The notes: a model not told the origin generated them from the letters alone. A stretch of 64,000 bases of DNA from Dastarcus helophoroides (GCA_028583605.1 CM053334.1:22964226-23028225); one strand, 5' to 3'; numbered from the stretch's first letter, positions 1 to 11,527 are shown. A program made the numbers and translations.

Positions 1-540
1 AAATTATAACATTTTTAAAAACTCAGATTTGTCAAATCACAATATTCTTTCAAAGTTTCACTTATCGAATTTTTCAAAATTTTGAATTTTTTAAAACTTT
101 TGTTTTTTAAAAGATTTTGAACTCTTCAAAATTTTGAACTTTTTTAAAGATTAGTATGGAACTTAAGAGTCAAAATGTTAAAATTTTCACAAGAAATTTA
201 AGTTTTCAAAATTAATTAATGCAAGATATCCAAAAGTTTGAAAAAATCGAACTTTTTAAAAAAGTCAGACTAGATATTTTTAAAATTCAATATTTTCTCA
301 AAACTTCGAATTTTTTGAAAATTCCGACTTTCATAAAGCTTGGCATTTTCAAAATATCTAGTCTGGCTTTTTTAAGAAAATCGATTTTTCAAACTTTCGA
401 CTTTTTTGGAAACCTTGCATTATTTAATTTTGAAGGTTTAAATTTTCTATGAAAATTTCAACATTTTGACTTTTAATTCCTTCAAAATTTCAATTTTGTT
501 CAAAATTTTAACTTTTTTCAAAATCTTGAGTTGAATTTTC

Positions 541-730
541 TTTTTTGGTGGAACGAACTGGTCCTTGGTTATCTTCAAAAATTGAAATACAAATCTTGTC
601 CCCTGAAACCAAGAAAGATTAAAAAACAGTATCTCTTTGAAGATGATAGCTTGGCTGTCGAAACGCGTTAGAGCAACCTTTGTTGTGTTTTTTAATCTTT
701 CTTGGTTTCAGGTGACAAAATTTGTATTTC
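541..730 (-). mobile_element. PHR copy A: palindromic hammerhead-motif retroposon
   Basis: It reads, on the plus strand, T-run, ggtggaacgaactggtcc, caaatcttgtcccctgaaac, an internally deleted left arm, gaagatgatagcttggctg, gaaacgcgttagagcaac, and ends ggtttcaggtgacaaaattt and gtatttc. The two ends are inverted repeats. The T-run at the left is the complement of the 3' A-tail, so the element lies on the minus strand. It sits at the same place in each 850-bp unit, so it inserted before the unit was amplified. Confidence 0.85.
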
Positions 731-1388
731 AAAATTCCATTATTTTTAAAATTCCAAAATGTTTAATTTTTGAACACCTTTTGATAAACACATTCAATTT
801 TTTTTTGAAAATGTCGACATTTTTTAAAATTTTGACTTATTCCAAAATTTTAGCATTTTTAAAAACTCAGATTTGTCAAATCACAATATTCTTTCAAAAT
901 TTCACATATCGAATTTTTCAAAATTTTGAATTTTTTAACTATTGTTTTTTAAAAGATTTTGAACTCTTCAAAATTTCGAACTTTTTTAAAAATTAGTATG
1001 GAACTTAAAAGTCAAAATGTTAAAATTTTCATAAGAAATTTAAGTTTTCAAAATTAATTAATGCAAGATATCCAAAAGTTTGAAAAAATCGAACTTTTTA
1101 AAAAAGTCAGACTAGATATTTTTAAAATTTAATATTTTCTCAAAATTTCGACTTATTTGGAAATTCCGGCTTTTATAAAATGTGGCACTATTAAAATATC
1201 TAGTCTGGCTTTTTTAAAAAGTTCGATTTTTTCAAACTTTCGACTTTTTTTGGAATCTTGCATTACTTTATTTTGAAAATTTAAATTTCTTATGAAGATT
1301 TTATTATTTTGACTTTTAATTCCTTCAAAATTTCAATTTTTCTTCAAAACTTTAACTATTTTCAAAATCTTGTCATTTTTAGAATTCC

Positions 1389-1581
1389 TTTTTTTTGATG
1401 GAACGAATTGGTCCTTGGTTATTTTCAAAAATTGAAATACAAATCTTGTCCCTGAAACCAAGAAAGGTTAAAAAACAGTATCTCTTTTTGAAGATGATAG
1501 CTTGGCTGTCGAAACGCGTTAGAGCAAAATTTGTTGTGTTTTTTAATCTTTTATGGTTTCAGGTGACAAGGTTTGTATTTC
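1389..1581 (-). mobile_element. PHR copy B
   Basis: Same structure as copy A at the equivalent position in the second 850-bp unit. Flanks agaattcc (left) and aaaattcc (right) may be the remnant of a target duplication. The inner arm reads tttgaagatgatagcttgg then gtcgaaacgcgttagagc. Confidence 0.85.
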
Positions 1582-2248
1582 AAAATTCCCTTATTTATAA
1601 AATTCTGAAATGTTTAATTTTTGAACACTTTTTGATAAACACAGTCAATTTTCTTTTTGAAAATTTCGCCTTTTTTTTAAATTTTGACTTATTTCAAAAA
1701 TTTAACATTTTTGAAAACTCAGATTTGTCAAATCACAAAATTTTTTCAAAGTTTCACTTATCGAATTTCTCAAAATTTTGAATTTTTTAAAACTTTTTTT
1801 TTTAAAGATTTTAAACTCCTTTCAAAATTTTGAACTTTTTTGAAGATGAGTATGAAACTTAAAAGTCAAAATGTTAAAATTTTCATAAGAAATTTAAGTT
1901 TTCAAAATTAATTAATGCAAGATAACCAAAAAAGTCGAAAGTTTGAAAAAATCGAACTTTTTAAAAAGTCAGACTAGATATTTTTGAAATTCAATATTTT
2001 CTCAAAACTTCGACTTTTTTGGAAATTCCGACTTTCATAAAATGTGCCACTATCAAAATATCTAGTCTGGCTTTTTAAAAAGTTCGATTTTTTCAAACTT
2101 TTAAATTGTTTTGGAATCTTGCATTACTTTATTTTGAAAATTTAAATTTCTTGTGAAAATTTCATTATTTTGACTTTTAATTCCTTCAAAATTTCAATTT
2201 TTCCTTAAAATTTTAACTATTTTTAAAATCTTGACATTTTTAGAAATC

Positions 2249-2441
2249 CTTTTTTTGATGGAACGAACTGGTCCTTGGTTATTTTCAAAAATTGAAATAC
2301 AAATCTTGTCCCTGAAACCAAGAAAGGTTAAAAAACAGTATCTCTTTTTGAAGATGATAGCTTGGCTGTCGAAACGCGTTAGAGCAAAATTTGTTGTCTT
2401 TTTTAATCTTTCATGGTTTCAGGTGACAAGATTTGTATTTC
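2249..2441 (-). mobile_element. PHR copy C
   Basis: Third array copy, nearly identical to copy B, which supports amplification of the surrounding unit rather than independent insertion. Confidence 0.85.
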
Positions 2442-3110
2442 AAAATTCCCTTATTTATAAAATTCTGAAATGTTTAATTTTTGAACACTTTTTGATAAAC
2501 ACATTCAATTTTCTTATTGAAAATTTCGACTTTTTTTTAAATTTTGACTTTTTTCAAAAATTTAACATTTTTGAAAACTCAGATTTGTCAAATCACAAAA
2601 TTTTTTCAAAGTTTCACTTATCGAATTTTTCAAAATTTTGAATTTTTTAAAACTTTTTTTTTAAAGATTTTAAACTCCTTTCAAAATTTTGAACTTTTTT
2701 GAAGATAAGTGTGAAACTTAAAAGTCAAAATGTTAAAATTTTCATAAGAAATTTAAGTTTTCAAAATTAATTAATGCAAGATAACCAAAAAAGTCGAAAA
2801 TTTGAAAAAATCGAACTTTTTAAAAAAGTCAGACTAGATATTTTTGAAATTCAATATTTTCTCAAAACTTCGACTTTTTTGGAAATTCCGACTTTTATAA
2901 AATGTGGCACTATTAAAATATCTAGTCTGGCTTTTTTAAAAAGTTCGATTTTTTCAAACTTTTAACTTTTTTTGGAATCTTGCATTACTTTATTTTGAAA
3001 ATTTAAATTTCTTTTGAAGGTTTTAACATTTTGACTTTTAATTCCTTCAAAATTTCAATTTTTTTTCAAAATTTTACCTATTTTTAAAATCTTGACGTTT
3101 TTAGAAGTCC

Positions 3111-3300
3111 CTTTTTGGTGGAACGGACTGGTCCTTGGTTATTTTCAAAAATTGAAATACAAATCTTGTGTCCTGAAACCAAGAAAGATTGAAAAACAGT
3201 ATCTTTTTGAAGAGGATAGATTGGCTGTCGAAACGCGTTAGAGCAACCTTTGTTGTGTTTTTTAATCTTTCTTGGTTTCAGGGGACAGGATTTGTATTTT
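3111..3300 (-). mobile_element. PHR copy D
   Basis: Fourth array copy. It keeps ggtggaacggactggtcc at the left and gaaacgcgttagagcaac in the right arm. The right end is followed by more diverged sequence, consistent with the degraded edge of the array. Confidence 0.85.
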
Positions 3301-3490
3301 AAAATTCCATTATTTTTAAAATTCCAACTTTTTGATAAAATTTTTAATTTTTTTTTGAAAATTCGACGTTTTTTTAAATTTTGACTTCTTTCAAAATTTT
3401 AGCTTCTTAAAAAGTCAGATTTTTTAAATCACAGTATTCTTTCAAAATTTCACTTATTTTCGAAATTTTTGGCCATTTCTCAAGATTTCG

Positions 3491-6300
3491 AATTGATTTT
3501 CAGAATTACATTTATTTTTAAATTAAATTGGAACGACAATAATAATAAAATATTAAATTTACTAGAAAATTTCAGCCCCCCTAAAAATTTTCCAATTTTC
3601 TAGAAAATTTTGACTAATTTTCAAAATTTCGACCTCTTTTGAAAATATTTATTTTGTTTAAAATTAAAATTTATTTTCAAATTAAATGTAAACGACTTCA
3701 TTCGCTTTTTTTTGAACATTTCGAGTTCTTCAAATCTTGTTCAAGATTTTGTCTTGAAATTGTATTTTCAAAATTGCAATTCCTTTTAAAATATTGAATT
3801 TTTCATAATTTCCACATTTTTGGAAATCTTTTTATTGAATATTTTCACTTTTTATGAAAATGTCGATATTTTTCAAACTCTCGACTCTTGATATTTTTAC
3901 AAAATTCGTCTTTTTCAAAATTTAGATTATTTGAAAAATTTGGATTTTTTTAAAACTTTTGTTTTTTTAATGATTTCCAACTCTTTTCAAAATTTTGAAC
4001 TTTTGTGAAGATTAATATGGAGCTCCAAATATTTTTAAAATTCAATATTTTTTCAAAACTTTAATTCTTTTGAAAATTTCGACCTCTGGCATTTTTAAAA
4101 TATCTAGTCCGGTTTTTTTAAAAAGTTAGATTTTTTCAAACTGTCGACTTTTTGAAAATTTTGCATTACTTAATTTTGAAAATTTAAATTTCTTATAACA
4201 TTTCAACATTTTGACTTTTAATTTCTTCAAAATTTCAATTTTTTTTCAAAATTTTAACTTCTTTTAAAATCTCGACATTTTTTAAAATTCCCTAATTTTA
4301 AAAATCCAAAATGTTTAATTTTCCGAACACTTTTTGAAAAAAACTTTCAATTTTATTTTGAAAATTTTGACGTTTTTTTAAATTGTGACTTATTTCAAAA
4401 TTTTGGCCAAGATTTTTTAAATCACAAAATTCTTTGAAAATTTCACTTATTTTTAAAATTTCTGGCCACTTCTCAAAATTTCAAGTTTATTTTCAGAATT
4501 ACATTTTTTCTTAATTAAGACAATCCAAAAATGTAGGCTTTTTTGAAAATTTTATTTTTCAATACTAAAATATAAAATATTCTTGAAAATTTCAGCCCCC
4601 CTAGAAATTTTCCAATTTTCTTGAAAATTATGACTTTTTCGATTTTCGACGTTATATTTTAAAATTTTGTCCTGTTCGAAATTTTGATTATGTTTCAAAA
4701 TTTTGACCTCTTTTGAAAATCTTTATTTTGTTCAAAATTACAATTTACAATTTAAACGACTTCAGAAATTTCGCCTTTTTTTGGAAATTTCCAGGTTTTC
4801 TAGGTTTTCAAATTTTGCAATTGCAATTCTTTTTAAAATATGGACATTTTAAAACATTATATTTTTGTGAAAGTTTCAAAATTTAGTCATTTTATTAAAT
4901 TTTCAGAATTTCTCAAAATTAGCATTTCTTTTTCAAAACTGTGTTTTTCAAAATGTACATTTTTTAAATTTAAGCTTAAAAGGGCCATCAGTTAAAAAAG
5001 ATGTTCCAGACACTTCGAATTTAAAGACGAAATTACGAATTTTTTCTGTTTTGTTCAAAATTACAATTTATTTTCAAAATAAATTTAAACGACTTTTAAA
5101 CTTTCGCCTTTTTTTTTGGAAATTCCGACTTTTCCAAAATCTTGTCTTGAAATTTTTTACCATTCTCAAAATTGAAATTCTTTTTAAAATATGGAATTTT
5201 TCAACATTTTCACATTTTTGGAAATCTTTTTATTGAAAATTTTTACTTTTTTTTTTTTAAGGTCAATATTTTTCTGAATTTCGACTATGACAATTTTAAT
5301 TCAAAATTTGTTTGTTAAAATTTCGACTTTTTCGAAAATTAGAAAATGGTTTAAAAATTTATATTTTTCGAATTCCTTTTCGCTTTCCTTTGAAAATTTC
5401 GACTAATAAGTTTGACATTTTTACAAAATTTTGCCCGACTTTTTTAAAAAGAATTTTGTCATAATTTCATTTTTTTTAAAAACCTGAACTTTTTTAAGAC
5501 ATTTATGTTTTTGTGAAAGATTCAAAGTTTAGTCATTTTATTAAATTTTGAAAATTTCTCAAAATTTTAATTTCTTTTTCAAAATTGTGTTTTTAAATAT
5601 TTCTACATTTTTAAAATTTAAGGGTAGAAAGGCTATCAATTAAAAAAAATGTTCTAGACGTTTCGAATTTAAAGGCAAAGTTTTGATTTTTTTCTCGAAA
5701 TTTCGTCTTTAACCTCGAAATATCAAAATTCTAAGATTAACGTCAACATTTGCACTGTTTTCTCGAAATTTAAAGACAAAAGTCAAATTTTCGATTGTGC
5801 TTAAGTTTTTTTAAAAGAATTTTTGCATTTCATTTCTTTTTCAAAATTCTGTTTTGAAATAATTCTGTACTTTTGAAATTCAAGCTCAGAAAGGCCATCA
5901 AATAAAAAAAATGTTCTAGACACTTTGAATTTAAAGGCAAAGTTTTGATTTTTTTCTCGAAATTTCGTCTTTAACCTCGAAATATCAAAATTCTAAGATT
6001 AACGTCGACATTTGCACTTTTTTCTCGAAATTTAAAGACAAAAGTCAAATTTTCGATTTTGCCTGTAATCAAAATTTTGATTTTAATATCGAATGTCAAT
6101 ACTAAAATCAAAATTTTGACTTTAGTTTCGCAATTCTTAGAAAAAAGTCGAAATTTACAAAAAAAGTTGATTTTTCGAGTAGGGAGTCGAAATTCTGAGA
6201 GTGAAGTCGAAATTTTAATTGTAATCTTGGAATTTCGAGAAGAAAGTCGAAGATTTATCGTTAACCTCGAGATTTTTAAATAAAATGTCCATATAAATGG
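3491..6300. other. T-rich cryptic simple sequence, no gene
   Basis: The plus strand is dominated by variants of TTTTTCAAAATTTTGAC and TTTCGAAATTT. Several longer segments recur in diverged form, for example caaaattacaatttattttc at about 3.66, 4.73 and 5.06 kb, and aaaggccatcaattaaaaaa-like words at 4.98, 5.63 and 5.89 kb. Open frames are short and compositionally trivial. Confidence 0.8.
5628..6065. repeat. 262-bp duplication in tandem
   Basis: Two copies of about 175 bp (from 5628 and from 5890) share gttctagac, aaaggcaaagttttgatttt, ctcgaaatttcgtctttaac and aaatttaaagacaaaagtca. Offset measured at gttctaga is 5651 versus 5913. An older copy starts near 4980. Confidence 0.85.
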
Positions 6301-7740
6301 TTGTCCTTTCTACACTTTCGTAATTTTCACTTCTTAAACCCGCAATTAAATATATAAAGAATTTTGCCAAACCATCGATGTATCGTTACCGAATACTGAT
6401 GTTTGGGTCATCGATGTTTCATAAAAAAAAATATTGATGTTCAAACATCGATGCTTTTTCAAACTATGTTACATCCCTGTTTGTAGGCGTAAGGATAAGT
6501 TATAAAGTGAGTTAAACTTTTAATTCACCAACGGCTATGATGCAATGAATAGAACGTGCTAATGAAACCATAAGTTTTCTTGCTATCAAATGTCGCTCAA
6601 CGCGGCTTGGAAAGCTTTCACTTAAAAAAAAATTCGAAAGTGTGATCCTTTGTTTGTTTGTTCGCTTTTCACGGCTTAATTATTGAAGGGATTTTGGCAA
6701 AAATTGACATATACTATTAGCATGATCTATTGACATAGAATGTGGTACATTTACACTAGACCCTCTATTCCATCAAAGAGAAATGTACGGATACATTATT
6801 CCGTACATTTCTCTCTGATGGAATAAGGTGTCTAGTGTAAACGCACCCTTACGAGGGATCCTTAATAGGATTAATAGGAACCATTAATATGGATTATTAA
6901 TAGAATACGTTTTATCCCGAAAAACTGTTCCAGATACTCCCCAACTAAGATTATATCTGGAAAGAGTAAATAACCAACATTTTCTATATAAGTAAATAAT
7001 CTGACAACGACGATATTACTATCTATACAGGGTGCACCTTTGCTATTCAATATATAGATAGAGACTTGCTAAGCTGCTAAATATATAGAGCATCGCATCA
7101 ACAAATTTGAACAATACATCATTCAGCAATGTGCATGAACTCTTTTAAAGTTGCGCATAGCTGAAACTTTGAACGTGTAAATCATATTTATTTAGCGCAA
7201 TGGATCATGTCAAATGATTTTCAAGTTCCTTAGATGCTCTCTCTTGATTTGTAGAAAATAAAATAGTTCGATTTTAACCTGACCACTGACCACCAAGTAC
7301 GACAATTTTAATGATCTTGGCTATCGTTATTAATAAAGATTTAAATTGAAAGATATATTTACTTAAGGAGCGAATGTTTGTAAATACACATGGGGCAGGT
7401 GCGTAACTTGTCTAAGTTGTAGGAATTATTTTTACGGGCCAAGATAAAGGTATTTTCTCACCTGTTTCCTGCTTAAAATCATTTATACTTGATAATGGCA
7501 ATATAATTACCCTCCAAGTGTATGCATTCAAAGAAACATTTCGATTGACGTAATGAGAAAACAGAATTGAATTTTAATTTTCTTATTATGTTTTATTTTA
7601 TGTAATGACTTGATTAGAGAGATACATGTGTAGAAATATATAGCATATAATATATTTTTTAATTTATCATTAAATATTTAACCAAAATTATAATTATTTT
7701 GTTAAATGACGATCTTTGAAGAATTAAAAAAAATATTTTA
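6301..7740. other. More complex AT-rich intergenic sequence, no gene recognised
   Basis: Composition changes sharply from the low-complexity block at about 6300. There is a cluster of catcgatg-type words at 6372-6460, the 42-bp inverted repeat described separately, and tatacagggtg at about 7026, which resembles the ends of common insect interspersed repeats. No open frame over 60 codons has a recognisable product. Confidence 0.6.
6750..6841. repeat. 42-bp imperfect inverted repeat with 8-nt spacer
   Basis: Left arm 6750-6791 begins tttacactagac and ends gaaatgtacgga. Right arm 6800-6841 begins tccgtacatttc and ends gtctagtgtaaa. About five mismatches lie between the arms, and the spacer is tacattat. 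It could be a small foldback element or a strong RNA hairpin. No target duplication was clear. Confidence 0.85.
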
Positions 7741-7936
7741 ATTTTCACATATTGTAAAATCTCTTAAGGTTCACCAATTTGTTGCGTCTCCACAAACTTT
7801 CTTTAAATTTCCACCACATGTTGCTAAAAGTATTGCCTATATACCCCCAAAATTAAAAAACCTGTGCTGGTGTCGAAATCGAGATATTCAATGTCAAACC
7901 TGTAACATACATGGCGTCTTACACTATTACAGGAAT

Positions 7937-8125
7937 TGAAATACAAATCTTGTCCCCTGAAACCAAGAAAGATTTAAAAAACACAACAAAGGTTCCTCTA
8001 ACGCATTTCGATAGCTAAGCTATCATCTTCAGAGAGAAATTAACTTCTCCTTGGTTTCAGGTGACAAGATTTATATTTCAAATTTTAAAGATAACCAAGG
8101 ACCAGTCCCTTCCACCAAAAAAAAA
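7937..8125 (+). mobile_element. PHR copy E with 11-bp target duplication
   Basis: The element starts tgaaatacaaatcttgtc and ends ggaccagtcccttccacc followed by ten or so A. It is flanked by attacaggaat at 7926-7936 and 8126-8136, an exact 11-bp direct repeat. It keeps the left arm (antisense hammerhead motif 7995-8036); most of the right arm is deleted. The A-tail on the right sets the orientation. Confidence 0.95.
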
Positions 8126-8199
8126 ATTACAGGAATATGGGTTTGTCAACTTTCCGATTTTAATTTTTATTTAATTTCGAAAAACAATACGCCAATGTA

Positions 8200-8227
8200 C
8201 ACTTCTCCACAAAATTAACGCACCACT
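8200..8227 (+). repeat. Tc1-like left terminal inverted repeat
   Basis: Begins cacttctccacaaaatta directly after TA and matches the reverse complement of 9701-9728 at all 28 positions. Confidence 0.97.
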
Positions 8228-8410
8228 TGGAAATTTCGAGATAACCAAACAATTATCTCAAAATCATAAAATTTGATATTCAGAACTTTAACACCTTAAG
8301 GATTAAAAGACATTTATTTCCCCAGTCATTTAATGACAGTAGTTTTTAAGATTTATTCAATACTTAACAAAATATTGCAAAATTCTAATTTTTTCAAATT
8401 TTTTTTAAGG

Positions 8411-9439
8411 TTAATATCGTGTGTTTCCCCCTCTACTGCGGATAACAACTTCACACCGACGTGGCAGACTCTCTATTAAACTTGTTATCTCCCTTTGATC
8501 TAGTCCATCCCAAATTTCTAGAATTTTTTCTTGTACCTCACCAAGGGTAGCTGGAGGGGGCATAAGAGCTTTGACTTGCTTCCAATAATGTCCCACAAAT
8601 GTTCTATGGGATTAAGGTCTGGACTTCTTGCTGGCCAGTCCATAACCTGAATACCAACTTCATCAAAGTATTCTCTCACTATTCTAGCAATGTGTGGTTT
8701 CGCATTATCTTGCATTAGAATAAAATCATCGCCAATATAGGGACCATACAGCACGACATGTTCTTATACAATTTCGGTTATGTAACGTTGACTATTCAAT
8801 GAACCTCGATTGATCACCTGCAAGTCTGTGTGACCCGTTGAAGAGATGCCAACCCATACCATTATTGATCCGCCACCGCTTGGACTGGTCTTATGTTGCA
8901 TTGGGCATACCGTTCGTTTCTTCGTCGAAACACTCTCACACGTCTATCATTGTTAAACAGACAAAATCTGGACTCGTCTATAAATAAGACACGAACCCAT
9001 TCAGCGTTGGTCCAATTGACGTGATCTCTAGAAATTGTAGTCTTATTCGGCGATGGTATGCCTTTAAGAATGGACCCCTGGCTGGAATTCTGGGGTGCAA
9101 CTCGTCAGTAGCAAGCCGCCTTCTAACCGTTTCTATGCTAACTTGCAGATTATGTGTGGTTACAAGCTGGATTTGCAAACTTCTACAAGTTGTAAATCTC
9201 TCACGTAATGCACGGAGTCTCAAAAAACGATCTTGTAGAGCGGTTATTTTGCTAGGCCTTCCTTGTCCTGGTCTTTTTTGATTCGTATTTGTTTCCCGGA
9301 ACCGTTGAACGACACGAGAAATTGTTGAATGGCATACCCCAAGTTTTTGGGCAATGTTTCGGTAACTCAATCCTTCATCGGCTAATGTTACAGCCTGGAC
9401 ACACTCATCACGACTTCAATTGCGCGAAACACGGTTCAT
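8411..9439 (-). pseudogene. Tc1-type transposase pseudogene (DD34E)
   Basis: Reading from the ATG at 9439 on the minus strand, an N-terminal helix-turn-helix region (SYRNIAQKLGVCHSTISRV) and a second DNA-binding region with GRPSK are followed by the DDE domain. The catalytic residues can be placed: first D in FIDESRF, second D in MQDNAKPH (about 8710), and E in SPDLNPIEHLW, with 34 residues between the last two. The C-terminus ends RGGNTRY, usual for the family. Lesions: TGA at codon 8 (9418-9416), a frameshift near 9035, one near 8880, TAA at 8766-8764 and a frameshift near 8600. The expected full protein would be about 340 residues, normal for Tc1. The start was chosen because it lies in frame with the helix-turn-helix region and follows the terminal region closely. 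The function is transposition by cut and paste; this copy is dead. Confidence 0.95.
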
Positions 9440-9700
9440 CTTTTGAAAATAATGTTTTTCAATCCAAAATGCCAAAACACACCTCAAACAATCAATTAGA
9501 GAGAACTCTAATGGAACAACACAAAATCCTGTTTTATGTTGTTTATACCTTATTTTGTTTTTTTTTCTTGATACCAGCTGCAAAATGGACCAACAAAAAA
9601 AGGTAGCAGCATTTATCACATCCTAACATGATATGTTAATGTCCATGCATGTGAAAATTTTAAATTATTTGCACATGTACATGATTTTTGATAAAAGGAT

Positions 9701-9728
9701 AGTGGTGCGTTAATTTTGTGGAGAAGTG
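9701..9728 (-). repeat. Tc1-like right terminal inverted repeat
   Basis: Ends aattttgtggagaagtg before TA. It is an exact reverse complement of the left end. Confidence 0.97.
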
Positions 9729-10199
9729 TATTTGCAACGGAAAGGCCTTTAAAATGATGTATCACACGTAGAGTAGTTTAATTTGAAATTTTAAAGTGGT
9801 GGTTGATAGAGTTAGGGGGATGAACGTATCAACTTAGCTTGACTGACAAAGTAATTTCCCCAATAACATAAATCGATGTCTTTCGGCAAATTCTAAAATA
9901 TTTCTCGGTTTTCGAATTATAGGGGGGTCAAATTTTCGTTGGGAGACCCTGTATAAAGTATAGGCGAGGAAACGGTTACGAAGATTTTAATTTATTTCGG
10001 CCAAACCTTCCTAAGGATTTTGACAAAAAGTTAAAAAGTTATATAGGCTGGTATTGCCAATGAAATACTAAAATATGAGGATCTCTGACGGCAACATTTT
10101 TGCAACATCACAATCATACATTATATATCTCACTTCGATGCTTCTTTCCGCATGTTAGGTATACATCTTGAAGTAATGGTAACATATCGTCTCAATTAT

Positions 10200-10288
10200 T
10201 TAGTATTTACTAAACTATTGATAATATGAATCGAATCTATCAAAAACTATCGATAGTAATGTTTGATAGTATCGATGAAAATTTGTCC
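10200..10288. other. TCGATA-rich segment beside an inverted repeat
   Basis: Contains TATCGATA at 10248-10255 and related tatcgatg and tattgata words immediately before the 40-bp inverted repeat. Confidence 0.5.
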
Positions 10289-10372
10289 CGAAAGTTAAAC
10301 AACTTTAACAAATTTCGTAGTTTGTTAAAAGCTTAACAAACTACGAAATTTGTTAAAGCTGTTTAACTTTCG
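10289..10372. repeat. 40-bp inverted repeat, one mismatch, 4-nt spacer
   Basis: Arms 10289-10328 and 10333-10372 are reverse complements except for one position (caactttaac versus cagctttaac). The left arm starts cgaaagttaaacaac; the right arm ends gtttaactttcg. Such a perfect cruciform in AT-rich DNA suggests a recent foldback event or a short foldback transposon. Confidence 0.95.
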
Positions 10373-11049
10373 CGAAAAATTTTCAGAAAAAAGATTCAAT
10401 ATATGACCGTTTTGAACAGATAATCGAATGCTTGATAATTTAACGAAATTTCAAAACGAAGCGAACCGCTTAAACTCAAGAATTTCAAACATTTTTGTCT
10501 TCAACTTAGATCTTTTCTCGAAATTTCGGCCTGTTTCTGGAAATTTCATGTTAAAATTCGAATCTGTTTTACAACTTTCAAATTTTTTTTAAATCACAAT
10601 TTCTATTTTAAACTCGAAGTTTAAGCCTGAAATTTTTATACTCAAAAACTCGAAAAGCTTTTTATATATTTTGCGTTTAATGCTGAAATTTCCCAAACCT
10701 AATTTAGATTCATTAATTAAAAAAAATCAGAATTTCAAATTTAACTTTGAAATATTGGCTTAAAGTTTAAAGTAAAAGTAAATTTTCAACTTTACCTCTG
10801 AAATTTTTACTTTAAATTCTAAACTTTTCTTTAAACACGAGGTTTTTTGTAACATTTTGGTTTTGAAGTTTTTCCTCTGGGAATTTGAACAGTTTGGAGG
10901 AAAATGTTAACATAGTTTCCAAACTTCGACTTCAAAATCAGTCTTTCCTCAAATATGTTTGTATAAATTCTTAAGTTGTTTTTACTAAACTTTCATATTT
11001 GGTTTATAAACTAATCTTTCAATAGAAATAGAATAAATCGACAAATGGG
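10373..11049. other. Low-complexity AT-rich sequence, nothing recognised
   Basis: Mixed A-rich and T-rich words with many gaaattt and tttgaaa motifs. No convincing coding frame, RNA or mobile-element end is visible. Confidence 0.6.
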
Positions 11050-11215
11050 AAATTTTTTGCTTGTTACATGTACGGTATTCACCAATGTTGGTAAAATTCG
11101 TATAGCTTCGTCATGCATCGCGAATTGGAGCAACTATTTCCTTCGTGAGAACAATCGTTGCAGCCTAGAAGGTAACGTCAGGTCAAATTAGAAGGCTCAT
11201 TTTATTGAATAAAAT
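11050..11215. repeat. Dispersed repeat, copy 1 of 2
   Basis: About 165 bp is shared with 13665-13812: tgttacatgtacg, aaaattcgtat, catgcatcgcgaattggagc and gtcaggtcaaattagaagg. Copy 1 is followed by TATCGATA at 11229-11236. No coding potential is shared between the copies. Confidence 0.8.
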
Positions 11216-11527
11216 TATCTGCGAAAACTATCGATATTTAACGATAATTAATTAATTTAAAACTGGTTCGGATTTCCACAATTTTTTTTATCCCAAATTT
11301 TCGAGTTTTATCTGACAAAAATAATAAGAGTCTTGCAAATTTTAATATTATTTAGAAATTTTCATTTTTAAAGTTGAAGCTTTATTTAAAAAAAATATTT
11401 TTATATCTAATTTTGGTCTTCATTTTTTGTTTTTTTTCTCTATTCTGTGTAAAATGCTGTACGTAATTTTTGCAAAGTTTTAACTTTTTCTCTTAATTAT
11501 TCGTAGTCATATTTCAAAAAATGTTTC

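Larger units (their letters stand above)
1..3490. repeat. Tandem array of about 850-bp units, four copies plus a partial
   Basis: The words actcagatttgtcaaatc recur at about 21, 865, 1717 and 2577, with a degraded copy near 3413, giving periods of roughly 844-860 bp. Each unit contains an inverted pair (agtcagactagatatttt ... aatatctagtctggct) spaced about 110 bp apart, and one minus-oriented copy of the palindromic retroposon (PHR A-D). Middle units (1.4-3.0 kb) are more alike than the outer ones. Apparent open frames here encode only F/K/L/I-rich strings from T-rich DNA and are not genes. Confidence 0.9.
8200..9728 (-). mobile_element. Tc1/mariner-superfamily transposon, complete but inactive
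   Basis: A 1,529-bp element bounded by perfect 28-bp terminal inverted repeats (8200-8227 and 9701-9728) and by TA on both sides (8198-8199 and 9729-9730), the target duplication expected for Tc1/mariner. The interior carries one transposase gene on the minus strand with a D,D34E catalytic pattern, typical of the Tc1 group. The transposase reading frame is broken by stops and frameshifts, so it cannot encode its own transposase, although its ends look able to be mobilised in trans. It is inserted in the dispersed repeat of 7.74-10.19 kb. Confidence 0.97.
7740..10190. repeat. Dispersed repeat interrupted by PHR copy E and a Tc1-like element
   Basis: The sequence before copy E (cgagatattcaatgtcaaac near 7880) matches the sequence before copy J (cgagataatcaatgtcaaac near 47175). 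The sequence after the Tc1 element, including cgatgcttctttccgcatgt near 10136, matches cgatgcctctctccacatgt near 47608. Removing both insertions leaves a repeat of several hundred bp shared with 47.05-47.66 kb. It also contains gggagaccctgtata at about 9940, an end-like motif of insect interspersed repeats. Confidence 0.6.

Noticed and set aside
9021..9606. Plus-strand open frames across the Tc1-like element
   Set aside because: They are antisense to the transposase pseudogene and its 5' flank.
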